DNA of 64,000 bases, taken from positions 33,901,779 to 33,965,778 of the forward strand of contig NC_056040.1 in the NCBI RefSeq assembly GCF_004379255.2, written 5' to 3'. Positions within the stretch are counted from its first letter, which is position 1, and each line of letters starts with the position of its first letter. The notes below the pieces were generated by a model. It was given only the letters and a program-made list of their open reading frames with translations, was not told the origin of the DNA and searched no databases. This DNA is from Salvia splendens. Lineage: Eukaryota; Streptophyta; Magnoliopsida; Lamiales; Lamiaceae. The translations under genes and the position numbers were made by a program. This document shows, one piece after another, positions 33,791 to 45,838 of this stretch.

Positions 33791-34997
33791 ATGTATAGAG
33801 ATTTGAAGCAACAGTTTTGGTGGAATGGAATGAAAGGGGACGTAGCGTCATATGTGGAACGATGTCTAGCATGCCAACAAGTGAAGGCCTTACACCAACG
33901 GCCATATGGGAAGTTACAACCGCTTGAAATTCCAGAATGGAAGTGGGAGCATCTAGCTATGGATTTCGTGACGGGTTTGCCAAAGTCACAGAAGGGCAAC
34001 ACTGCGATTTGGGTGACCATTGATCGACTTACAAAGAGCGCGCACTTCTTACCGATTAAGATTACTTATGGCGCGGACAAGTTAGCTAGGCTCTACGTGA
34101 ATGAGATTGTGCGTTTGCATGGAGTGCCAAAGACTATTGTGTCCGACCGCGATACGAAGTTCACATAGAAGTTTTGGATGAGTTTGCAGCGCGAATTGGG
34201 CACGCAACTGAATTTCAGCACCGCTTATCACTCGCAATCGGACGGGCAGTCAGAGAGGACGATTCAAAAGCTTGAGGATATGCTGCGAGCCGTTGTTCTA
34301 GATCTAGGGGAAGGTTTGGAAACTGTTCTACCGTTGGTTGAATTCACCTACAACAATAGCTACCAAGCGACGATCGATATGGCTCCGTATGAAGCCTTGT
34401 ATGGAAGGAAGTGTCAACCCCACTTTTTTGGGATGAAGTTGGCGAGACGAAGATGTTAGGCCCCGATGCGATAAAGGAGATGACCGAAATTGTGCATCAA
34501 ATCCGCGCAAGGATCAAGGAAGCTCAAGATAGGCAGAAGTCGTATGTCGACGTGCGTCCAACGGAAATCAAATTCAACGTCGGTGACAAAGTGTTCTTGA
34601 AAGCGTCCCCGACGAGAGGAGTTGTGAGGTTTGGAGTGAAAGGCAAGCTGAAACCGCGTTTCGTAGGACCGTACGAGATTATCGATGAAGTAGGCCCTGT
34701 AGCGTATCGTTTGGCGTTACCTCCCAGCTTTGGGAACGTGTACACCGTGTTCCATGTGTCGCAGTTTCGCAAATACGTGTTCGACCCCAAACATGTAATT
34801 CATCAAGAGGAAGTGGTCTTAACCCCGACATGAGCTACGAGGAAAGGCCCGAGGCAATTCTAGATCGGAAGGTACAAGAGTTACGAAACAAATCGATAGC
34901 GTCCGTGAAGGTGTTGTGGAAGCACCATGGTCCCGAGGAAGCCACGTGGGAGTTAGAAGATAAAATGAAAGAAAAGTTTCCCGAGTTATTTTTGTGA
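33791..34997 (+). pseudogene. Tekay integrase and chromodomain, copy 1
   Basis: The integrase starts within the zinc-binding module (MYRDLKQQFWWNGMK, CLACQQVK). The core has HLAMDFVTGLP (Asp), VSDRDTKF (Asp) and SQSDGQSERTIQ (Glu). An in-frame TAG at 34166-34168 follows the second Asp, and a frameshift near 34420 changes frame to TPLFWDEVGE. The GPY-like segment has KPRFVGPYEIIDEVGPVAYR. A second frameshift at about 34825 leads to the chromodomain (34821-34997): YEERPEAILDRKVQ, SVKVLWKHHGPEEATWELED. Chromodomains steer integration toward marked chromatin. All lesions are shared with copy 2. Confidence 0.93.
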
Positions 34998-35028
34998 GAC
35001 GATCAAATTTCGGGACGAAATTTCTGTT

Positions 35029-35041
35029 AAGATGAGAAGGA
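35029..35041 (+). promoter_or_regulatory. Tekay polypurine tract 1 (altered)
   Basis: AAGATGAGAAGGA directly before LTR 2. The equivalent before LTR 3 is AAGAGGGGAAGGA, so this copy has two changes that interrupt the purine run. Confidence 0.7.
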
Positions 35042-38000
35042 TGTAACATCCCAAATTTTTGTGACTCTTCTTATATGTTATTCGAATTTTGGATTCTTGG
35101 AATTATGAAACTTTCGTTTCTATGTGATTAAGTGTTTTGCGTGAAATAAATTTTTGTGGTTAATGTGGAATGATGAGCTTGATGTTTTATATTTTCCAAT
35201 GTGGGGAAATAATTAATAGGATCGTGCATTTATTTTTTTCGAGCCAATTCATTGGAATTTTCGGCCCTTCCTAATTATTGAAATAGTATTTCATTTCTTG
35301 GATTTAATTAATTGTCTTGGGATACTTATCCAAATTAAATCCAAACCAAATGACCCTAAATGGTACTACATGGAATTCGAACTCCATTTTTATTTTCCTT
35401 GGGAGTTTTCGAAAATCTCCTATAGGAGAAAGAATTATTTTCATTTGATTTAATTGGTGCTTTATTGACTCTCTTCCTTTGAATTTAATCCAATTAAATC
35501 ATGTTATAATTTATTTCTTCACCTAAAATAAATAGAGAGTTGGGACATTCCTTGGTTTGCAATTTTCGGCCCCTCCACTAAATTTTAGAGGATATTTTAT
35601 TTGTTTCCTAATTTGTGGAATCCCTTTTTATTCAAATAAATTCCTATGTCTAATTAATTGGGGATGTGAATATTTTTTTTCTCCTACTTTTCTCCCATAT
35701 CACACGCCCCCTATGCAATATTTTCCTTGTGGGAATTTAATTAATTGTTGCCTATTTTATGGGAGCTTTTTTCTTATAAATAAATTGCCTAATTTAAATC
35801 CTATTCTTTTAATTGGGGATTTTAATAATTTCCTTGTGCAAATTCCTTACGGAAATTTTCGGCCCCCACCATTATTTTCATACTTGGAGATTTAATTTAT
35901 TTTGTTCCCTTGTTTATGAAATATTCACTTTTATTTCCTAAGTTGTGAATATATTCTCTCCAAGTAAATACCAAATAAATTCCTTGCTATTCCTACATGG
36001 ATTTTTCAAAAATTTCCTCCCCTTCCCACATGCTTATTTTATTCTTTTAATTGTGGGATTTATTTAATTGTTTTTTTCCCCACAATTAATTAATTAATTG
36101 ATTTTAAACCTACCCTAATCCTATAAAAACACCTAAACTAAACCCTAGCCCCCATTCTCCCTCAATTTTCGTGCCTCCCTCCTCCCTCTCCACATTCTCT
36201 CCAAAAAAACTTCTTCCACCATTGTTTCTTGCATCCATGGAAGTTATTTTCAAGAATCTCCGACGAATCACCTCGTTTCTTGGTTCTACCGATTCGTTTT
36301 GTCAAAGATGGTATATTGGCTTCACTTTACCTCATTCTTTTCATTTGAACCATGTTCTTGAATCCTACATGCATGTAGTGGGTGTAGGAATCGTAGATCG
36401 CAAGTTTAATCGGTGGGGAAAGTGAGTTTGCTTGAAAACCTTGATAAATATGTGTTTCAATTGAATTGTGTGAAGTTTGATTGGAATCTTTGGTGAATGA
36501 TGTAAGTTATGTGCAAACATGATTAAGAGAGTCTTATCAAGCATGATTGTGTTTTATAAGCATGAGAATTGGTGTTTGGATGATTGAGAAGGAAACCCTA
36601 ATTTAGAAATTGTGTATCTGTTATCTGTGATGTTCGACCAGTAGCTTCTGATGAGTGATTGACCTATCAAACGGCCGAATTTTGATATGAAAATTTTACT
36701 GAGTAAACTTCAAGGTGTTACCTGTGTCTCGTGTGAATTTCAGCCCTTTTTATCAAAAAATGAATTTTTAATAAATTTTTGAAGTTGACTGCGCAAATCT
36801 GCCAGAAACTCGTGTTCTCGCCAAGAATGTTTCGTTTTCTGTTTGGCTGACCAAATGACCTCCGAATGATGTGATCGCGTGAGATACGTCGAAATATACT
36901 ATGGTGTGTTTTTCCATCTTTGTGACGAACGTTGGGTTGGGTAATTTTGAGTGAACGGTGAAAGAAACGATAGGACATGCATGGTAATATGTTTTTGTGG
37001 AAGGCTGACTTGTGTTGTCGTTGACAAGGCTGATTGTGTATTCGTGAACTCGAGGAACAAGAGTTGCCATAAGTTGGATTGTGAATTGTTAAGCGGACGA
37101 GGTGGGCTTTCTTTTCAAACCTCTTTATTTTTCCGAAAATATGATGTGGTGTTATAAGGGTGGTTTAAAGTGTTATGTCATGCCGTGATTGTTTTGATGT
37201 TGAGATTTTTGCCTGATGCCTAGTTCGTTTGAGCTTGCTCCGTTAGGCTATAGGGCTATGATGAGATTGTGCTTGATGCCTAGTTTGTGAGTTCGCTCCA
37301 TTAGGCTATAGGGCTATGATAAACGAATTCGGGTCTGAGTAGGGCCGCAAACCCTATCAGGCTGTGTACACAGAGGGGATCGTGAGCCGTCCTTGCTAGT
37401 TGGCCGGTCTCGTGGGCGAATAGTGTTGCCACACTTTCGTCGCACTATGGTAAGAGGATATGATTGATTGATTGATGTGGAAAATGAGGAGATAAATTGT
37501 CTGGCCAGACTTGGATTTTTTGTGTTCTCGTGATATTTCTTACTATATAAAACTCGAGATCACTGGTATGGATGACAAAACTTATTAAAATGTTTTCGGC
37601 ATGAGCCCATTGAGTACAACAAGTACTCAGCCCTGCATATTCTTTTTCTTATGTGCAGGTTGAGCGGGATGTTGCGGTGGATGTTGAGCTGGCTAAAGAC
37701 CCTAGGATACGTTGTGTCGTCATACATAGGCGTGATCCTTGACTCTCCCTTTGAACCTTATTTCCGCTGCTAGGTTTTGAATCATGTTTCAATACTTAAA
37801 TCTTTTCGTACTATGTTGAGCATGTTTTGGTCACGTTAGGTTTTAAACGTCTATTTACATTATTGTTTGGAAATGATGTCTTTCACGTGAGTTAGACTAC
37901 ATGTTTTTCTTAGAAGTTGATTGGGTCTTAAATAACTGTTTTTCTCCGCTGCTTCTTTTAAAAATATTTATCATATGTTGTTTTATTTAATAGCAAAGTT

Positions 38001-38138
38001 ATAATTTTAAGTTTCTTTAAAACAAAAAGAAAATTTTTCTTCATCCTTTAAGTTAATTAAGTTTTCAATAGAAATCTACCCTTTACATGTATCACGATCG
38101 CCGCGTTTGTAGCAACCCTGGTATGGGCGGTCGTGACA
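35042..38138 (+). repeat. Tekay LTR 2
   Basis: 3097 bp with the same termini as LTR 1. TATA box 36122-36128 and hairpin 37611-37629. Across its length it shares with LTR 3 the states that differ from LTR 1 (for example the 11-bp gaaaatgagga and tgagcggg). I find no stretch where it sides with LTR 1 except at sites private to LTR 3. Confidence 0.94.
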
Positions 38139-39060
38139 GAGTGGTATCAGAGCTTTGTTCTTTTGCTCTTGTCCGAGAGTCTTCTTTTACTTTGAGTCTA
38201 AGTTAGTGAACCCTTATTGACTAGAAGTGTCACGAAGGCTCAACATCCAAAGCATCACGCTCAACCAAGGAAAGTGAGGTATGTTTTAAGTTGTTGATGA
38301 AATGTGTGAACGATGTATAAAATTCACGATATGATGAGGATGTTTTGGGCAAAAGAATGCATGAGCAAGTAATTACGTGATGATGTGATGTTATTTTCAT
38401 GTTGAAATTCGAGAATAAACGATATGATGACATACATATGTTGAATGTGAGCATGATGATTTAAACGCGTGTATTATGGGTGAAAACAATATTGTGATAG
38501 TGTAGAAGTGTGATGTTATGTATGTTATGAGGTGCGAAGTATGATGCGTTATTTTATGGAGTGTTTTATACGGATGATGAAAGTTGATGTGAAAGTACGT
38601 TTTAGTTTGAGTCAAAACTTTTATTTTTAAAAGTGAGACGAGGAAAATTTTTAGGAAAGTGTGAAGGTGTAAAGAAAATTATTTCAAAAGTTTCGAATAT
38701 AATGTGAAGTTCGAAAGTGTTTTGCTATGGGATATGAAATTGTGGTGTGTTTATCTTGAGGTATGAATTACGTAAATTGAAGTAGATGATGATCTATGAG
38801 ATGATGAATTGTGTTGTGAAATTAGAGTGCCTAAAATATAAGCCTAGTTGACCGCGTGAATCGTAGTTCTAAGTTGAAAACTTAACAATTGCTTTTCCGA
38901 GCAATGAAACGTACGAGAATATGAGAGTTTAGGCAAACGCTTAAGTCAAGGTGCGAGACAAGAAGAACCGATGCTAAGAGATATTTTCATGCAACGACGA
39001 GCGATCATACTCGCGATTTAAATTAGTATAGTTCAATCTTGCGTAAGTGGAAGCACGAAT
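38139..39060 (+). other. Tekay internal 2: primer site and untranslated leader
   Basis: Near-identical to 32869-33790, with the primer site TGGTATCAGAGC at about 38142-38153. No coding is seen. Confidence 0.8.
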
Positions 39061-40267
39061 ATGTATCGAGATTTGAAGCAACAGTTTTGGTGGAATGGAA
39101 TGAAAGGGGACGTAGCGTCACATGTGGAACGATGTCTAGCATGCCAACAAGTGAAGGCCTTACACCAACGGCCATATGGGAAGTTACAACCGCTTGAAAT
39201 TCCAGAATGGAAGTGGGAGCATCTAGCTATGGATTTCGTGACGGGTTTGCCAAAGTCACAGAAGGGCAACACTGCGATTTGGGTGACCATTGATCGACTT
39301 ACAAAGAGCGCGCACTTCTTAACGATTAAGATTACTTATGGCGCGGACAAGTTAGTTAGGCTCTACGTGAATGAGATTGTGCGTTTGCATGGAGTGCCAA
39401 AGACTATTGTGTCCGACCGCGATACGAAGTTCACATAGAAGTTTTGGATGAGTTTGCAGCGCGAATTGGGCACGCAACTGAATTTCAGCACCGCTTATCA
39501 CTCGCAATCGGACGGGCAGTCAGAGAGGACGATTCAAACGCTTGAGGATATGCTGCGAGCCGTTGTTCTAGATCGAGGGGAAGGTTGGGAAACTGTTCTA
39601 CCGTTGGTTGAATTCACCTACAACAATACCTACCAAGCGACGATCGATATGGCTCCGTATGAAGCCTTGTATGGAAGGAAGTGTCAACCCCACTTTTTTG
39701 GGATGAAGTTGGCGAGAGGAAGATGTTAGGCCCCGATGCGATAAAGGAGATGACCGAAATTGTGCATCAAATCCGCGCAAGGATCAAGGAAGCTCAAGAT
39801 AGGCAGAAGTCGTATGTCGACGTGCGTCCAACGGAAATCAAATTCGACGTCGGTGACAAAGTGTTCTTGAAAGCGTCCCCGACGAGAGGAGTTGTGAGGT
39901 TTGGAGTGAAAGGCAAGCTGAAACCGCGTTTCGTAGGACCGTACGAGATTATCGATGAAGTAGGCCCTGTAGCGTATCGTTTGGCGTTACCTCTCAGCTT
40001 TGGGAACGTGCACACCGTGTTCCATGTGTCGCAGTTTCGCAAATACGTGTTCGACCCCAAACATGTAATTCATCAAGAGGAAGTGGTCTTAACCCCGACA
40101 TGAGCTACGAGGAAAGGCCCGAGGCAATTCTAGATCGGAAGGTACAAGAGTTACGAAACAAATCGATAGCGTCCGTGAAGGTGTTGTGGAAGCACCATGG
40201 TCCCGAGGAAGCCACGTGGGAGTTAGAATATAAAATGAAAGAAAAGTTTCTCGAGTTATTTTTGTGA
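39061..40267 (+). pseudogene. Tekay integrase and chromodomain, copy 2
   Basis: Same layout and same breaks as copy 1: TAG at 39436-39438, frameshifts near 39690 and 40095, chromodomain at 40091-40267. The catalytic residues are present as in copy 1 (MDFVTG, SDRDTK, SERTIQ). Substitutions relative to copy 1 are scattered, for example I-K for L-P near SAHFL and DRGEGWE for DLGEGLE, where copy 2 looks closer to the expected family form. Confidence 0.93.
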
Positions 40268-40298
40268 GACGATCAAATTTCGGGACGAAATTTCTGTT

Positions 40299-40311
40299 AA
40301 GAGGGGAAGGA
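40299..40311 (+). promoter_or_regulatory. Tekay polypurine tract 2
   Basis: AAGAGGGGAAGGA directly before LTR 3, an uninterrupted purine run of the expected kind. Confidence 0.8.
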
Positions 40312-43300
40312 TGTAACATCCCAAATTTTTGTGACTCTTCTTATATGTTATTCGAATTTTGGATTCTTGGAATTATGAAACTTTCGTTTCTATGTGATTA
40401 AGTGTTTTGCGTGAAATAAATTTTTGTGGTTAATGTGGAATGATGAGCTTGATGTTTTATATTTTCCAATGTGGGGAAATAATTAATAGGATCATGCATT
40501 TATTTTTTTCGAGCCAATTCATTGGAATTTTCGGCCCTTCCTAATTATTGAAATAGTATTTCATTTCTTGGATTTAATTAATTGTCTTGGGATACTTATC
40601 CAAATTAAATCCAAACCAAATGACCCTAAATGGTACTACATGGAATTCGAACTCCATTTTTATTTTCCTTGGGAGTTTTCGAAAATCTCGTATAGGAGAA
40701 AGAATTATTTTCATTTGATTTAATTGGTGCTTTATTGACTCTCTTCCTTTGAATTTAATCCAATTAAATCATGTTATAATTTATTTCTTCACCTAAAATA
40801 AATAGAGAGTTGGGACATTCCTTGGTTTGCAATTTTCGGCCCCTCCACTAAATTTTAGAGGATATTTTATTTGTTTCCTAATTTGTGGAATCCCTTTTTA
40901 TTCAAATAAATTCCTATGTCTAATTAATTGGGGATGTGAATATTTTTTTTCTCCTACTTTTCTCCCATATCACACGCCCCCTATGCAATATTTTCCTTGT
41001 GGGAATTTAATTAATTGTTGCCTATTTTATGGGAGCTTTTTTCTTATAAATAAATTGCCTAATTTAAATCCTATTCTTTTAATTGGGGATTTTAATAATT
41101 TCCTTGTGCAAATTCCTTATGGAAATTTTCGGCCCCCACCATTATTTTCATACTTGGAGATTTAATTTATTTTGTTCCCTTGTTTATGAAATATTCACTT
41201 TTATTTCCTAAGTTGTGAATATATTATCTCCAAGTAAATACCAAATAAATTCCTTGCTATTCCTACATGGATTTTTCAAAAATTTCCTCCCCTTCCCACA
41301 TTCTTATTTTATTCTTTTAATTGTGGGATTTATTTAATTGTATTTTTCCCCACAATTAATTAATTAATTGATTTTAAACCTACCCTAATCCTATAAAAAC
41401 ACCTAAACTAAACCCTAGCCCCCATTCTCCCTCAATTTTCGTGCCTCCCTCCTCCCTCTCCACATTCTCTCCAAAAAAACTTCTTCCACCATTGTTTCTT
41501 GCATCCATGGAAGTTATTTTCAAGAATCTCCGACGAATCACCTCGTTTCTTGGTTCTACCAATTCGTTTTGTCAAAGATGGTATATTGGCTTCACTTTTC
41601 CTCATTCTTTTCATTTGAACCATGTTCTTGAATCCTACATGCATGTAGTGGGTGTAGGAATCGTAGATCGCAAGTTTAATCGGTGGGGAAAGTGAGTTTG
41701 CTTGAAAACCTTGATAAATATGTGTTTCAATTGAATTGTGTGAAGTTTGATTGGAATCTTTGGTGAATGATGTAAGTTATGTGCAAACATGATTAAGAGA
41801 GTCTTATCAAGCATGATTGTGTTTTATAAGCATGAGAATTGGTGTTTGGATGATTGAGAAGGAAACCCTAATTTAGAAATTGTGTATCTGTTATCTGTGA
41901 TGTTCGACCAGTAGCTTCTGATGATTGATTGACCTATCAAACGGCCGAATTTTGATATGAAAATTTTACTGAGTAAACTTCAAGGTGTTACCTGTGTCTC
42001 GTGTGAATTTTAGCCCTTTTTATCAAAAAATGAATTTTTAATAAATTTTTGAAGTTGACTGCGCAAATCTGCCAGAAACTCGTGTTCTCGCCAAGAATGT
42101 TTCGTTTTCTGTTTGGCTGACCAAATGACCTCCGAATGATGTGATCGCGTGAGATACGTCGAAATATACTATGGTGTGTTTTTCCATCTTTGTGACGAAC
42201 ATTGGGTTGGGTAATTTTGAGTGAACAGTGAAAGAAACGATAGGACATGCATGGTAATATGTTTTTGTGGAAGGCTGACTTGTGTTGTCGTTGACAAGGC
42301 TGATTGTGTATTCGTGAACTCGAGGAACAAGAGTTGCCATAAGTTGGATTGTGAATTGTTAAGCGGACGAGGTGGGCTTTCTTTTCAAACCTCTTTATTT
42401 TTCCAAAAATATGATGTGGTGTTATAAGGGTGGTTTAAAGTGTTATGTCATGCCGTGATTGTTTTGATGTTGAGATTTTTGCCTGATGCCTAGTTCGTTT
42501 GAGCTTGCTCCGTTAGGCTATAGGGCTATGTTGAGATTGTGCTTGATGCCTAGTTTGTGAGTTCGCTCCATTAGGCTATAGGGCTATGATAAACGAATTC
42601 GGGTCTGAGTAGGGCCGCAAACCCTATCAGGCTGTGTACACAGAGGGGATCGTGAGCCGTCCTAGCTAGTTGGCCGGTCTCGTGGGCGAATAGTGTTTCC
42701 ACACTTTCGTCGCACTATGGTAAGAGGATATGATTGATTGATTGATGTGGAAAATGAGGAGATAAATTGTCTGGCCAGACTTGGATTTTTTGTGTTCTCG
42801 TGATATTTCTTACTATATAAAACTCGAGATCACTGGTATGGATGACATAACTTATTAAAATGTTTTCGGCATGAGCCCATTGAGTACAACAAGTACTCAG
42901 CCCTGCATATTCTTTTTCCTATGTGCAGGTTGAGCGGGATGTTGCGGTGGATGTTGAGCTGGCTAAAGACCCTAGGATACGTTGTGTCATCATACATACG
43001 CGTGATCCTTGACTCTCCCTTTGAACCTTATTTCCGCTGCTAGGTTTTGAATCATGTTTCAATACTTAAATCTTTTCGTACTATGTTGAGCATGTTTTGG
43101 TCACGTTAGGTTTTAAACGTCTAATTACATTATTGTCTGGAAATGATGTCTTTCACGTGAGTTAGACTACATGTTTTTCTTAGAAGTTGATTGGGTCTTA
43201 AATAACTGTTTTTCTCCGCTGCTTCTTTTAAAAATGTTTATCATATGTTGTTTTATTTAATAGCAAAGTTATAATTTTAAGTTTCTTTAAAACAAAAAGA

Positions 43301-43408
43301 AAATTTTTCTTCATCCTTTAAGTTAATTAAGTTTTCAATAGAAATCTACCCTTTACATGTATCACGATCGCCGCGTTTGTAGCAACCCTGGTATGGGCGG
43401 TCGTGACA
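40312..43408 (+). repeat. Tekay LTR 3
   Basis: 3097 bp with the same termini as LTRs 1 and 2. TATA box 41392-41398 and hairpin 42881-42899. It is followed at once by the target duplication ccgag (43409-43413) and the resumed copia leader. Confidence 0.94.
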
Positions 43409-43413
43409 CCGAG
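43409..43413. other. Target duplication CCGAG, right copy (Tekay array)
   Basis: Matches 29778-29782 exactly; the sequence beyond continues the GC-rich Cop3 leader. Confidence 0.85.
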
Positions 43414-43724
43414 AGCAGGCGCGCCACCGAGAGCTCGAGCCACCCGATGGAACGTTGGGCCGAGACGCGTCGGTACCTGACGGTCGACACGACCGAGACG
43501 GGCCGAGACGGGCCGAGACACAGGCGCGCCACCTGCGCGCCGGTGGCCGAGACGCTGCGTGCGTCATGGTCCTATGAAGAACTCATCGGATTTTCGTCGT
43601 TCATCGTTCGTGCGAACCTCGTACGATGAGATAACGATGAAGGATTATTTTAATGATTATTTAATTGTTTTATTAAAAGATATCAAAATATTATTATTTA
43701 ATGGAAATAAAATCTTTTTGGAAG

Positions 43725-43946
43725 ATTTATCTAGATTTAAGGAATATTTTTATTATTTTCTATATCTATGAAAATAAATAATATTATTTTAATTCCTAGA
43801 TGATATGGATGAGAATAATTTAATCGTTTCCTAATATTTATCTAGATTTAAGGAATATTTTTATTATTTTCTATATCTATGGAAATAAATAATATTATTT
43901 TGATTCCTAGATGATATGGATGAGAATAATTTAATAGTTTCCTAAT
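43725..43946 (+). repeat. 111-bp tandem duplication in the Cop3 leader
   Basis: Two copies beginning atttatctagatttaagg, at 43725 and 43836, with only a few differences. The Cop4 leader lacks this whole stretch. Confidence 0.85.
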
Positions 43947-44349
43947 ATTTATATATATCTAAGATCCTAATAAGGATAGATATGTACGAATACATTAAAT
44001 AATAAAATATCTCTTCCTAATCTTGAACAAGGAAATAATTTGAATTTATTTTTCATGTCTTATTAAGGATTAAATAATTTGTTTATTTTAGATATACCTT
44101 ATAGTAGAAATGAATAAGAATTAAATTCTAGAATAATAGTTTCCTAAAGGAAGACAACAACATAAAACTAAAGATTTAATTATCGAGTAAATTAAATACC
44201 AACAAAATTTAATTAAGCTTTTATCTGCCTATAGGCTAAGGATAATTAAAGAAAAACCATAACCCAAATATATAAGCAATAATTACGAACTCAACGTTTG
44301 TATATGGTCTCCATCAATTGGTCTGCAATTTATGAAGCCTTTTTCTAAT

Positions 44350-44487
44350 ATTATCGCCACCTGCTCTGTTGGGACGATAATCCTAAGAAAATAGCAAGTT
44401 CATGAGGGCGGACTTCTCAAATATAAATAGTATGAACTAGAATGTGGTTTCCAATATTATCGTCACCTGCTCTGTGGGGACAATAAT
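44350..44487 (+). other. Two leader stem-loops in Cop3
   Basis: 44350-44381 and 44456-44487 are near-identical 32-nt units (ATTATCG, CACCTGCTCTG, ATAAT) able to fold as short imperfect hairpins, both followed by cctaagaaa. The same pair is present in Cop4. Confidence 0.6.
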
Positions 44488-44854
44488 CCTAAGAAACTGC
44501 GAGATTCAGAAGTTCACACAGGATTTATGGGATAGCTTGATCTTGTTAGTAGCACATAAGCATTGTTATGGGAGTGTGTTGTAGAAATAAGACTCTGTAA
44601 TGCTAACGAGGTGGTCTTGCTTACGCAACATTAGGTGGCCATGCCACTCTGTGGTCTCTGGACTATTCGTCGGTGTTGTGACCAGTAAAAATTGTAAGAT
44701 TTTAATGCGTATTAACTTCCTCTGGAGGATAAAAAATTTTAATTTTACTGTTGTAAGATTTTGAAAAGTTTTATGGTTAATCTAATCAAACTTCTTACAT
44801 AAGTTTATGAAAAAGGGTAAGATTCCGTGTTGCAGTGTAAATCAAATCTTCAAT

Positions 44855-45838
44855 ATGTCGTTCAATCCTCTTTCTGCAATACTTAAAGAAAACAAACTCG
44901 AGGGCCAAAATTACATAGAATGAAAACAAAATTTGGACATCGTTCTCACAGCAGATGAGTACATCTATAAACTCACAATCCCGCAACCTCCAGTGCCACC
45001 AGCTAACGCTGCGGCAGGATTCAGAGATGCACACAGACGGTGGCATAAGGTGAATGAGATGGCTAAGTGCTATATGTTAGCATCTATGTCATCAGTACTC
45101 AAGCATCAGCATTCAGTCATGGAAACTGCCGCCGAGATCATGCAGAATCTCAAGAATCTTTTTGGTACTCAGAATCGAACGGCTAAGTCTCAAGCCTTTC
45201 AGAGTATCATGTCGAAGACTTTGAAGGAAGGCTCGTCTGTGAGGGACCATGTCCTCGAGATGATGGGCCACCTCAACCAAATTGAGGTCTTGGGAGGGAC
45301 GATCGATCCCGAGTCCCAGGTGACTATTATCCTTCAAAGTCTTCCCCCTAGCTTCCAGCAGTTCAAGCTCAACTTCTAGATGAACAAAAGGAACTACACC
45401 TTGGCAGAACTGTTGACTGAACTTCAGTCGGCAGAGGACCTTATGGTCCAGGCTAAGGCGACCATGATGACTTCGGCGCCTCGTTCCTCTGGCTTCAAGC
45501 CTAGCACGGGAAAAAGGCAGGCACCGAACTCAGGACCGGCCAAGATTGCTAAGGGAAAGAAGAAGAGGGCAAACAAGAAGCCCACTGGGAAGTGTTTCAA
45601 GTGCGGAGAGAAGGGGCATTGGAAGCTAGATTGTCCTAAAAAGGGCAAGGCTACAGGTATGCACCAAGCTTTAGTAGTCGAGTCATGTTTGGCTTCGAAG
45701 TCTACTTGCACTTGGGTTATTGACACTGGAACCACTGATCATATTTGTTTTGATCCTGACTTAATGCATGTGACAAGAAGGCTACGTGATCGTGAGATCG
45801 AGGTCCAGCTGGGTGACGCTCAAAAGTGGCGGCCGTAG
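44855..45838 (+). pseudogene. gag: Cop3 gag and protease start
   Basis: ATG at 44855 (MSFNPLSAILKENKLEGQNY). Codon 23 is TGA at 44921-44923 where Cop4 has TGG (Trp). The UBN2-type gag domain follows (RRWHKVNEMAKCYMLASM, SSVRDHVLEMMGHLNQIE, LQSLPPSFQQFKLNF). A TAG at about 45377-45379 replaces GAG. The basic nucleocapsid has an intact zinc knuckle, CFKCGEKGHWKLDC (about 45595-45636). The protease begins WVIDTGTTDHICFDPDLM with an intact DTG. A one-base deletion near 45825 breaks the frame. Confidence 0.9.

Larger units (their letters stand above)
29783..43408 (+). mobile_element. Tekay-like gypsy array with three LTRs and two internals
   Basis: Structure: LTR 29783-32868, internal 32869-35041, LTR 35042-38138, internal 38139-40311, LTR 40312-43408. 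One 5-bp duplication surrounds the whole array. Both internals are exactly 2173 bp and carry only an integrase with chromodomain, with no gag, protease, RT or RNase H. They share the same stop and frameshifts. The chromodomain assigns it to the chromovirus group, probably Tekay/Del. By eye the internals differ at about 1% of sites. Confidence 0.92.
43414..44854 (+). other. Cop3 leader, second part
   Basis: The GC-rich CCGAGA-bearing block continues to about 43600, then the leader is AT-rich up to the gag ATG at 44855. It includes a 111-bp tandem duplication (about 43725-43946) and two similar imperfect stem-loops (44350-44381 and 44456-44487). A gttgcag just before gag resembles a splice acceptor. 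No coding is supported. Confidence 0.7.

Noticed and set aside
29783..43408. Two independent Tekay insertions side by side
   Set aside because: A second insertion would bring its own LTR pair and target duplication. Only three LTRs and one duplication are present, and the internals share the same lesions.
44350..44487. CRISPR-like repeat and spacer pattern in the copia leader
   Set aside because: Only two units, in a plant retroelement leader; no array and no associated genes.
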